DNA of 64,000 nucleotides from Flavobacteriales bacterium (lineage in GTDB: Bacteria; Bacteroidota; Bacteroidia; Flavobacteriales_F; PHOS-HE28). The notes under the pieces are model-generated. The model was not told the DNA's origin, searched no databases, and saw nothing but the letters and a program-made list of their open reading frames with translations. Position numbers and translations under genes: made by a program. Of the stretch, positions 7,874 through 14,990 are shown one piece after another (the stretch's first letter is position 1; the number at the start of each line of letters is the position of its first letter). The stretch spans positions 1 to 64,000 of the forward strand of contig JADJXH010000003.1 in the NCBI GenBank assembly GCA_016715895.1, written 5' to 3'.

Positions 7874-8793
7874 GCCCGGACGATAAGCGAGAGATCGTAC
7901 GCCGACTGGTCGAACAGCGCCAGTACAGCGAACGCCGGGCCTGCAAGCTGTTGAGTTTGAGCGCGAGCGTGTACCGCTACGTGCCCAAGGAGAAGAACGA
8001 CGTGGAGGTGATCGAGCACATGATGCGTGTGGCCGAGAGTGAGCCCCAGTGGGGCTTCTCACTGATCCGAGGCCGCATGGAGAATGAGGGCTGCGAGGCC
8101 AACAAGAAGCGTCTGCATCGGATCTACAAGGAGTGCAAGCTACCTCAGCGCAAGCGCACCAAGCGCCGTATCCCCGAGCGGGTGAAGGACCCGATCGTGC
8201 TGCCCATCGGGCCGAACATCACCTGGAGCATGGACTTCATGCACGATGCGCTGGCCACCGGCCGCAAGTACAGGACCTTCAACGTGATGGACGACTTCAA
8301 CCGGGAGGCCTTATGCATCGCGGTGGATACATCCCTGCCAGCCCCTCGGGTGATCAGGGAGCTCGAACAACTCATCGAGTGGCGCGGCAAGCCCGAACGC
8401 CTGCGCATGGACAACGGGCCGGAGTTCATCGCGCAGGCCATGAAGGAATGGGCTGCCACCAACGGCATCGAGTTCACCTACATTCAGCCTGGCCGGCCCA
8501 TGCAGAACGGCCTGATCGAGCGCTTCAACAGGACATACCGGACCGAAGTGCTGGATGCCTGGATCTTCGAGTCCCTCGAACAGGTCCGGCAAATGTCCCA
8601 GGAGTGGATGTGGCGCTACAACCATGTGCGCCCGCACGGTTCGCTGCTCCGCCTCTCGCCCCGTGCGTTCCTGTTGAAATGTGGACAACTCCCTGCCCAC
8701 TACACAGGCTCACGCGCGGAGTTCCCCACAGTTCAACAGGACATCCACAACACCACCACACCTAGAAGTACCTTTACAATCCACTGCGCCTAA
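7864..8793 (+). CDS. IS3-family transposase OrfB (DDE integrase domain)
   Basis: The frame is open from 7822 and has no good ATG near its beginning, which fits production as an OrfAB fusion by -1 frameshift; 7864 is the nominal slip point. The HTH_21 segment (MRVAESEPQWGFSLIRGRMENEG) is followed by the rve catalytic core. The DDE residues sit in SMDFMHDAL, RMDNGPEF and GLIERFNRTYR. The normal C-terminal RPHGSL motif is present, and the stop is 16 bp inside the right end. The last 30 residues are not conserved. Confidence 0.9.
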   Translation, partial: KVVGPDDKREIVRRLVEQRQYSERRACKLLSLSASVYRYVPKEKNDVEVIEHMMRVAESEPQWGFSLIRGRMENEGCEANKKRLHRIYKECKLPQRKRTKRRIPERVKDPIVLPIGPNITWSMDFMHDALATGRKYRTFNVMDDFNREALCIAVDTSLPAPRVIRELEQLIEWRGKPERLRMDNGPEFIAQAMKEWAATNGIEFTYIQPGRPMQNGLIERFNRTYRTEVLDAWIFESLEQVRQMSQEWMWRYNHVRPHGSLLRLSPRAFLLKCGQLPAHYTGSRAEFPTVQQDIHNTTTPRSTFTIHCA

Positions 8794-9103
8794 AAGGGGG
8801 GTGCTTACAGTACTTATTCTTAATAATCCAATATCTGGCATTTCGGCCACTGGCGGACTTGGCGATAATCCACTCATCATTGTGGGCTATTGCAACCACT
8901 GACATTGGCACAACTTCTACTCCAGACTTGGCGCAACTCTCTTGCTGGTATAGAATTCTCCTGTCGATGTTGTCAAACTCGGATAGGTAGATATTGTTAC
9001 CCAAATGATTCTCCTTCGTTCCAAAGCAACAAGACTGAAGAATCAGTGAAAGTCCGATAGTTGTATGTGTCAAGATGATCTTCACGCCGATTCCTATTTC
9101 ATT

Positions 9104-9192
9104 GCACCTAACGGATGAGGCTTGCAGCAGTGCGCTCGTGCGTTGGCTCTTTGGTGCGTTGGGGCGCATTGCTGCAAGCCGATGTTAGGTGC
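9104..9192. repeat. attC-like recombination site B (strong palindrome)
   Basis: Outer arms GCACCTAAC (9104-9112) and GTTAGGTGC (9184-9192) are perfectly complementary and contain the integron cores ACCTAAC and GTTAGGT. Inner arms 9119-9135 and 9164-9180 pair at 16 of 17 positions around a 28-nt loop. The core-to-arm spacers are unequal (6 and 3 nt), so a few bases would bulge on one strand. Size (89 bp) and layout are those of an attC site. It begins 18 bp from the start of the split lipoprotein gene, on the other side from site A. Confidence 0.6.
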
Positions 9193-9534
9193 CGTCGCGT
9201 CTTCCGCATTTGGTCCCGCCCATTGCTGCAAGGTAGTGGCTTGCTGTCAGTGGACAAGCGGGACTCAGAACCCGGCCCGGCTGTTTGCATTGGGGCTTCA
9301 GCGGTTAAGCGCAGTGGGGCACCATTGCGCTCAGGGGCTTGTTGGCAACTCGGGTCCGTAGTGAATGACGGTCGATGGCCGGACGGTAACTTGCAACGCT
9401 CTATGGAACAGAAGCTACTACACACTACTCAGGACAGAGTCAAGCGAATGTAGGGCGCGCCCACGTAGGCAAGCGAAGTGAGATAAAACCCTGGTGCAAC
9501 TTTGGGCACCATTTAGAAGAGGACAACCCACGCC
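9193..9534. other. 342-bp intergenic region upstream of the restriction-modification gene
   Basis: No convincing gene. It contains a near repeat of part of site B's arm (ATTGCTGCAAG at about 9222-9232), a GTTAAGC that fits a lone attC core (about 9304-9310), a GGGCGCGCCC palindrome near 9453, and a hairpin TGGTGC/GCACCA (about 9493-9511) just before the R-M start. The pieces suggest eroded cassette ends rather than coding DNA. Confidence 0.4.
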
Positions 9535-12500
9535 ATGAACTTGGATGAGAACACGAAGAAAGGGTATGAGCTAATCAATCGTCGCCGCAAGCAATGGGCG
9601 AACGAGGAAGAGGTTCGGCATGCATGGATGAAGGGGCTAGAGGAAGCGCTTCAAATCGACTTGGATGCAGAGCGCGCGAAGCGGGACTCGAGTTACAACA
9701 ATGTGGTGATCGAGTTTAAGGCCCCCGGGCTTTTCAATGGCAGCGAGAAGAGTCCGAAGTTCATCGAGGCAACAGAAAGCCGCTTACTGAAATACATCGA
9801 GCGTCTGTCTAAGGAGCAAGGGCTTGATGAAAAAGACTACATCGGCGTAGCAATTGACGGCGACCATGTCGCGTTCGCCCAAGTGCAGGATGGGCGCATT
9901 GTCCACCAGCCATTGATTCCTTTCTCCACCACCGCGTTTCAAATGGTGGTAGATGCGCTCCGGGCTAACTTTCGTCGTGCAATCACAGCCGAGAACTTGG
10001 CGGAGGATTTCGGTCACCTATCGTTGACGGGCCGTGAGTTCATGCAAGAGCTATCGAATGCTTTAGCGGATTCACTCGGAGGGCATGGTAATCGGAAGAT
10101 TAAAATGCTGTTTGAGGAATGGGCCACACTTTACGGCCAGGCCGCAGACCTGAGCATTCAACAACGGAAAAAGATCAATGGGTCGCTCGGTTTTGACTTC
10201 GATGGTCCCGCGAGCATCGACTTACCGGCTAAGCTCTTCGTTACACACACGTTCCATTCGCTTCTGATGAAGTTGATCGCGGCGGAAATCGTGGCGGCGC
10301 ATGGCATGGCATCGAGCACGTCGCTCATTCACGAACTGCTGACCATCACAAAGGACGAGGCACTATTGACGGCCATCCGAGCTGATGTCGAGGAAGGCCA
10401 GTTCTTTAACGCGGTCGGCCTTCACGGGTTCGTTGAGGAGGCAATCTTCAGTTGGTATCTAGATGCGGGAACCAAGAAGACGCTTCGCGGTTCCCTGTGC
10501 CTGGCAATCCGGACTCTTCTCGCTCAATTGTCCGTCTATCGCTTCGACACCATTAAGAAGACCGGACGTTCACGCGATGTGCTCCGAGATTTCTATCAAG
10601 ACCTGGTCCCGGAAGAGCTCCGAAAGAGCTTAGGCGAATTCTACACTCCGGATTGGCTGGTCGAGCATTCCGTTGGTAAACTCGGCTATGATGATGCAAC
10701 ATGGTTGAAGGCTCGCCTTCTCGACCCGACTTGTGGATCGGGTTCTTTTCTCCTTGAAGCCATCGAGGAGAAGCGCCGGGCCGCACTTGCTGCCGGATGG
10801 GCTGCTGAGCGAACGGTGGACATGCTCACAAACACCGTTTGGGGTTTCGACCTTAACCCGCTTGCGGTTCAAACGTCGCGAGTCAATTTTCTAATCGCCA
10901 TCGCCGATCTTCTGCGACAATGCAAAGGCAAGGACGTTGAAATTCCCGTGCTCTTGGCCGATGCGGTCTATTCTCCTGCTCCAAACCCCAAGGGCAACCA
11001 AAAGGTGATTGAGTATAGCATCGGTAGCCAACAAGCCAACTTGCAAGTGGTCTTGCCCGCCGAGCTTGCTCGCAATCGCTCACTCCTTGACCAGGTGTTC
11101 CAACTCATGGGCCATGAGGTTGAGAAGGAAACAGAGTATCCGGGAGTCAGTAAAGCACTCACCAGCACGAACATCCTCACTAAGGAGCAAGCGGCCACGT
11201 GGGATGAACATTTAGCGACGACATACAACCAGGTTCTTGCACTTCATCGCCAGAACTGGAACGGCATATGGTTTAGAATCGTCCGCAATTTCTTTTGGTC
11301 AGCAACGGCGGGGCAGTTCGACGCTATCGTTGGCAATCCTCCCTGGGTGCGATGGTCAAATCTTCCTGAAGAGTATCGGAACCGAGCCAAGCCAACGTGT
11401 GAGCAGTATGATATTTTTTCTGATACCAAGTTCCACGGGGGCAATGAGCTCGATATATCGGCCATCATTACCTACACCACGGCCGACAAATGGTTGATTG
11501 ACAAGGGACGATTAGTGTTCGTTATCACTCAAACCGTGTTTCAATCGCCGTCATCGCAGGGGTTCAGACGCTTCCGAATTAACACCGAGGACCGTCTAGT
11601 TCCACTCTCCGTTGATGATATGAAGGGAATCAAGCCATTCCCAGACGCAGCAAACAGGACCGCCGTGGTCATGTTCACGAAGAAGGCAAAAGGGAAGACG
11701 ACCTTCCCCGTTGATTACCGGGTGTGGCTTGGAAAGGTCAAGCCAGGAAGCGGAACCAAAGAGCGCCGACTCAAAGCCATCGACCACCGACTTTCAAGAC
11801 TCGATGCGCTCAACCTGGTCGATGTGGTGCAGATGGAAGCCAATCCGGTTTCTGACACAATGGAGGGTGCGCCGTGGGCCGTAATGAAGCCCGGTCACTT
11901 TGCGGCCTACAAGCCACTATTTGGCCCCTCCACATGGGTCAACGGTCGCAAGGGAATCACAACCGACCTTAACGGGGTCTACTTCGTTGATGTGGTGGAC
12001 GTGAATCCTTTCGAGAAGACGGTGAAGGTCCGAACGCGGCCACACGAAGGGAGAACCGACATCGGCAAGCCCCGCGAATTTTGGGTCGAGGCGGAATGTC
12101 TATATCCCCTGGCCAAGGGAGCCGGTGACTTGCATCCCTGCTACTTCAAACCCGAAAGCCCTCTCTTCGCATTCGTTCCAAACAAGGGAATCGACAAAGC
12201 AGCACTAACAAAGGCACGAGAGGGATTCAGCACAACAAAGAACCCGAAGACGTTCAAGTTCTTCAAGGCCTATCAGAGCAACTTAGAGTCGCGATCCACA
12301 TTCAAGACGCGCATGAAGGGGGCTCCGTTCTTTTCGATCTACAATGTTGGGGACTACACCTTCGCACCCTACAAAGTCATATGGGCCGAAATGACGGGTG
12401 ACTTTTGTGCGGCGGTTGTTGAGTCTGGCAGCATTACCGGCATTGGGAAGCGTGTCTACGTGCCAGATCACAAGCTCTACTTTGCTGACTTCACTAAGCC

Positions 12501-12774
12501 AGAGCCAGCCTATTTCCTGTGCGGGTTGCTTCACTCGGAAATCGTCAAGGAGATGATTGAGGCCCACAACATCTCGACCAATATGGGCGACGTGTTCAAG
12601 CATATCAGCCTGCCGGCATACAGCGCGACGGACAAAGCCCACGCTCGACTTGCCGACCTGGTGAAGAAGGCCCACGGGCAACACGACGAAAAGGCACGCA
12701 CGGTAACGGTCGCGGAGGTGATGAAGGAAGCCGAGAAGCTAATTACTGCTGAGATTAAACTACGGCGGGCATGA
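9535..12774 (+). CDS. Type IIG-like restriction endonuclease/adenine-N6 methyltransferase
   Basis: A 1079-residue single-chain restriction-modification enzyme. Near the N terminus VVIEFKAPG (E60-x-K62, with D51 upstream) looks like a PD-(D/E)xK nuclease. The methyltransferase has motif I DPTCGSGSF (from D397) and catalytic motif IV NPPW (601-604), the form used by N6-adenine enzymes; WGFDLNPLAVQ in between follows the gamma-class order. The C-terminal 350 residues are probably the target-recognition domain. No separate endonuclease or specificity gene is nearby. GC content is visibly lower than in the chromosomal genes, and it sits between an attC-like site and a recombinase, so it was probably acquired. 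The recognition sequence is unknown. Confidence 0.85.
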   Translation: MNLDENTKKGYELINRRRKQWANEEEVRHAWMKGLEEALQIDLDAERAKRDSSYNNVVIEFKAPGLFNGSEKSPKFIEATESRLLKYIERLSKEQGLDEKDYIGVAIDGDHVAFAQVQDGRIVHQPLIPFSTTAFQMVVDALRANFRRAITAENLAEDFGHLSLTGREFMQELSNALADSLGGHGNRKIKMLFEEWATLYGQAADLSIQQRKKINGSLGFDFDGPASIDLPAKLFVTHTFHSLLMKLIAAEIVAAHGMASSTSLIHELLTITKDEALLTAIRADVEEGQFFNAVGLHGFVEEAIFSWYLDAGTKKTLRGSLCLAIRTLLAQLSVYRFDTIKKTGRSRDVLRDFYQDLVPEELRKSLGEFYTPDWLVEHSVGKLGYDDATWLKARLLDPTCGSGSFLLEAIEEKRRAALAAGWAAERTVDMLTNTVWGFDLNPLAVQTSRVNFLIAIADLLRQCKGKDVEIPVLLADAVYSPAPNPKGNQKVIEYSIGSQQANLQVVLPAELARNRSLLDQVFQLMGHEVEKETEYPGVSKALTSTNILTKEQAATWDEHLATTYNQVLALHRQNWNGIWFRIVRNFFWSATAGQFDAIVGNPPWVRWSNLPEEYRNRAKPTCEQYDIFSDTKFHGGNELDISAIITYTTADKWLIDKGRLVFVITQTVFQSPSSQGFRRFRINTEDRLVPLSVDDMKGIKPFPDAANRTAVVMFTKKAKGKTTFPVDYRVWLGKVKPGSGTKERRLKAIDHRLSRLDALNLVDVVQMEANPVSDTMEGAPWAVMKPGHFAAYKPLFGPSTWVNGRKGITTDLNGVYFVDVVDVNPFEKTVKVRTRPHEGRTDIGKPREFWVEAECLYPLAKGAGDLHPCYFKPESPLFAFVPNKGIDKAALTKAREGFSTTKNPKTFKFFKAYQSNLESRSTFKTRMKGAPFFSIYNVGDYTFAPYKVIWAEMTGDFCAAVVESGSITGIGKRVYVPDHKLYFADFTKPEPAYFLCGLLHSEIVKEMIEAHNISTNMGDVFKHISLPAYSATDKAHARLADLVKKAHGQHDEKARTVTVAEVMKEAEKLITAEIKLRRA

Positions 12775-12897
12775 GCTACATGCACCCACGCCACCGGATG
12801 CTCCTTGACCTTCTCAATGGTCTTTGGTCATTCGTCTCCGGGAAGTGGTGGCGCAACCGCCAACGCTGGCGTAAGACCTATGATTAGTCAGTCCTTT

Positions 12898-12964
12898 CCG
12901 GCGGAGCCGGTTCTTTTTCTTCAGTCCTCCGAAGTTCTTGGGCGGCATTGGCTGCCGCCCTTTT
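12898..12964 (+). terminator. Two candidate terminator hairpins after the R-M gene
   Basis: First hairpin: CCGGC-GGA-GCCGG (12898-12910) followed by TTCTTTTTCTT. Second: GGGCGGCA-TTGGC-TGCCGCCC (12940-12960) followed by TTTTCT. Both fit intrinsic terminators for the plus-strand R-M gene. The rest of 12775-13140 has no gene. It holds a lone attC-like core ACCTAAC (13040-13046) without a partner, and a TATTGCG/CGCAATA hairpin (about 13095-13134) just after the recombinase stop. Confidence 0.55.
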
Positions 12965-13140
12965 CTGGGTTCTCAGCCGGGCCGGGTTCTGTTTTTAGTC
13001 GAGCGGTGGCTTTAGGCGCGTTGGCGTATTTGCGATGGCACCTAACTGATCATTGCCGCATTGCGTCAATTTCTGGACTTGTCAGGAGGGGGCTATTGCG
13101 TATATCGTTCCTGTGCGGGTGATAGTGCGCAATAACATTC

Positions 13141-14355
13141 TCACAGGTCCAGGTCATCGAGCGGGCTTCGGATCTTGCCAAGGGCTTTGGTGCTTACGTG
13201 CGTGTAGATCTCGGTGGTCTTGCTGGAGCTGTGTCCCAACAGCGCCTGAATATAGCGCAGGTCGGTCCCCTTCTCCAAGAGGTGGGTGGCGAAACTGTGG
13301 CGCAGGGTATGAACGGTGGCCGGTTTGGTGATGCCTGCCTTCTCCCGGGCGCGATGAAAGATGACCTGGACGCTTCGAGGGGAGTAGGGTCCGCCATCGG
13401 GGCCTTCGAACAGGTATCGCTTCGGTTTGTATTTGGTCAGATATTCTTCCAAGGAAGCCAAGGCCTTGCGGCTGAGCAGGGTCGTCCGATCTTTGCTTCC
13501 CTTTCCGCGGCGAACGACCAGCTGGCCGCGCTCCACTGCCAGGTCCTGTCGCTCCAGTCCGATGAGCTCACTGAGCCGCAGCCCAGCGGAATAGATGAGC
13601 ATGAGGATGCTGCGGTGCTTCAGATTGTCCACGTTGCGCAACAGGGAGGCCACCTCCTCCTCACTCAGCACGGATGGCAGTTTGCGCTCCGACCTTGGCC
13701 GTTCGATGAAGGTGACGCGCCGCACATCGCCCAGCACGTTCATATAGTAGTAACGGATGGCGTTCACCGCCTGGTTCAGGGTGCTGTTGCTCACCTTACG
13801 GACCGAGGCGAGGTGGTGTTGGAAGGCCTCGATGTCCTCCGTGCGGATGTCGTTCGGATGCTTGTTCGGGAAGTGCTGAAAGAGCTGCTTGGTGGCACCG
13901 AGGTACACCGGGATGCTGCGCGGACTGTAGCGGCCGATCTCCAGCTTGCGGCGCATGGCGGCCAAGGCATCCTCCTGCGCCTTGGACAGGGCCGAAGCCG
14001 TAGGCTTCTGGTGCGCGGTGGCCGCTGAGGTCGGTGGGCGCTTGGTCCCGTTGGCCGCTCCGGCAGTGCTTGGTGGCTTGGGGATGGGTGGAGCGGGTGC
14101 GCTCGTCCCGGCCTTCTTCCGCAAGCCGTTCATGTCCACCCAGGCCTTGCCTTTGAACGCCGCGAAGATCTCCTGAAGGTGCTTCGGGGCGTTGGGCGTA
14201 TACCAGCACCGGTGGGTTTTGCTCCACCGGGCTCCGGCGTGCTTGGCGGCCGCGATCAACGCGGCATCAAAGGGGAAGTGCAGGGCGATGCACCGCTGGG
14301 CATGGTGCACCAGGTGCTCCAGCCGGACCCCACGATCGATGGCCTTTTCGTCCAT
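13141..14355 (-). CDS. Tyrosine recombinase, XerC/IntI-like
   Basis: A 404-residue site-specific recombinase. Residues 1-80 are an N-terminal extension (ARWSKTHRCWYTP) found in Bacteroidota integrases, then a Ser/Pro/Ala-rich linker, a SAM-like core-binding domain (about 125-215) and the catalytic domain. Catalytic residues are R260, K285 or K288, H349, R352, H375 and Y384, all present. The end (ITKPATVHTLRHSFATHLL, IYTHV, then KIRSPLDDL) is close to integron integrases, but the extra IntI-specific helix between the second and third conserved boxes is missing. ATG 14355 follows a -7 box TATCTTGC (minus strand, 14372-14365). Its 3' end faces the cassette-like region, so it reads in the same direction as the split lipoprotein gene. 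Confidence 0.85.
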   Translation of the reverse strand: MDEKAIDRGVRLEHLVHHAQRCIALHFPFDAALIAAAKHAGARWSKTHRCWYTPNAPKHLQEIFAAFKGKAWVDMNGLRKKAGTSAPAPPIPKPPSTAGAANGTKRPPTSAATAHQKPTASALSKAQEDALAAMRRKLEIGRYSPRSIPVYLGATKQLFQHFPNKHPNDIRTEDIEAFQHHLASVRKVSNSTLNQAVNAIRYYYMNVLGDVRRVTFIERPRSERKLPSVLSEEEVASLLRNVDNLKHRSILMLIYSAGLRLSELIGLERQDLAVERGQLVVRRGKGSKDRTTLLSRKALASLEEYLTKYKPKRYLFEGPDGGPYSPRSVQVIFHRAREKAGITKPATVHTLRHSFATHLLEKGTDLRYIQALLGHSSSKTTEIYTHVSTKALGKIRSPLDDLDL

Positions 14356-14442
14356 TGCGGAAAGGCAAGATAACAGCGTCCGTACCACCTCTGGCGCGAG
14401 CGTCCACGCTCGTGCCTTGAACGCCTGACGCGAGGGGCCGAC

Positions 14443-14511
14443 GCACGCGCGTGGGCGCTCGCGCGCGTGCGAAGGAGAGGCACCCGCGTTACGAACGCGG
14501 GCGAAGGAGAG
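14443..14511. repeat. Two tandem hairpin-plus-GAAGGAGAG units
   Basis: GCACGCGCG/CGCGCGTGC (arms 14443-14451 and 14462-14470) is followed by GAAGGAGAG; then CCCGCGTT/AACGCGGG (arms 14483-14490 and 14494-14501) is followed by C and again GAAGGAGAG. The stems differ but the nine-base tail is the same. This lies between the recombinase start and the end of the convergent-side lipoprotein gene, in 14389-14562, which has no gene. Confidence 0.5.
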
Positions 14512-14562
14512 ACCGGCCGCGCCTGATGCCGCCTACGGACCGGGCCTTGAATGGTGCGTACC

Positions 14563-14946
14563 CTACCGCTTGCTGCGGTCCACCTCCTTCACCAGCTTGC
14601 CCTGCTCGTAGTGCAGCTCGCGGTAGATCTGGCCATCGGGGCTGTAGTCGTAGTGCACGCCGTGCTCCAGGCCGTTCTCCCAGCTCTCCAGGTACTTCTT
14701 CGTCCCGCTCTCATAGAAGTAGGTCCACTGCCCGTGCTCCACGCCGTTGAGGAAGTGGCCGGTGTATTCCAGCTGGCCGTTGGGGTAGTACACCTTCTCC
14801 ATCACCTTCTCGGCCTCCTCGCCCTTGCCCTTCATGTAAATGACCACCTCGGGCTTGCCGTTGGGGTGGGTGGAGGCCACGAACTTGTGGGTGCCGCAGG
14901 CGGAGAGCACCGCACAGGCGACCAGGGGGAGGAGTGCCCGCTTCAT
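14563..14946 (-). CDS. YwqK-like repeat lipoprotein (127 aa)
   Basis: Starts with a lipoprotein signal (LPLVACAVLSAC, lipobox LSAC). The mature part has repeats of the form YPNGQLEYTGHFLNGVEHGQW and SWENGLEHGVHYDYSPDGQI, the MORN-like repeat of the YwqK family. YwqK itself is named as an antitoxin in Bacillus, but in Bacteroidota such proteins are abundant surface or periplasmic proteins of unknown role, so no antitoxin function is claimed. A -7-like box TATTTTCG lies about 8 bp before the ATG. The TonB receptor gene is 44 bp upstream. Confidence 0.75.
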   Translation of the reverse strand: MKRALLPLVACAVLSACGTHKFVASTHPNGKPEVVIYMKGKGEEAEKVMEKVYYPNGQLEYTGHFLNGVEHGQWTYFYESGTKKYLESWENGLEHGVHYDYSPDGQIYRELHYEQGKLVKEVDRSKR

Positions 14947-14990
14947 GCACCGGCGAAAATAGGCCACGGCGGCCACCCGGCGGTGGGCGG

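Larger units (their letters stand above)
7549..8809 (+). mobile_element. IS3-family insertion sequence, IS407-group type, 1261 bp
   Basis: The ends are inverted repeats: TGTAAGCACCCCC at the left and its complement GGGGGTGCTTACA at the right. A 4-bp direct duplication GTAC flanks it (7545-7548 and 8810-8813), the length made by the IS407 group. Inside are orfA and orfB in the -1 frame relation of IS3 elements. The element appears complete and recent, because the broken host gene is still in frame on both sides. Confidence 0.92.
7425..9085 (-). pseudogene. DUF3997-like lipoprotein gene split by an IS3-family element
   Basis: Removing 7549-8809 and one copy of the 4-bp target duplication gives an uninterrupted 131-codon frame from GTG 9085 to the stop at 7425-7427. 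The N terminus has a lipoprotein signal (LSLILQSC). The body (LGNNIYLSEFD, VAIAHNDEWIIAKSAS, RYWIIKNK) resembles DUF3997 lipoproteins of unknown function, and the C-terminal part continues DKMPDGETVKLNTAEFED. The gene is bracketed tightly by the two attC-like sites (8 bp from its stop, 18 bp from its start) and its DNA is much AT-richer than the chromosome. As sequenced it is inactive. The DUF assignment is from memory of the family pattern. Confidence 0.7.

Noticed and set aside
13040..13046. Third attC core ACCTAAC near the recombinase
   Set aside because: No matching GTTAGGT or paired arms nearby; it is only a half site and could be chance.
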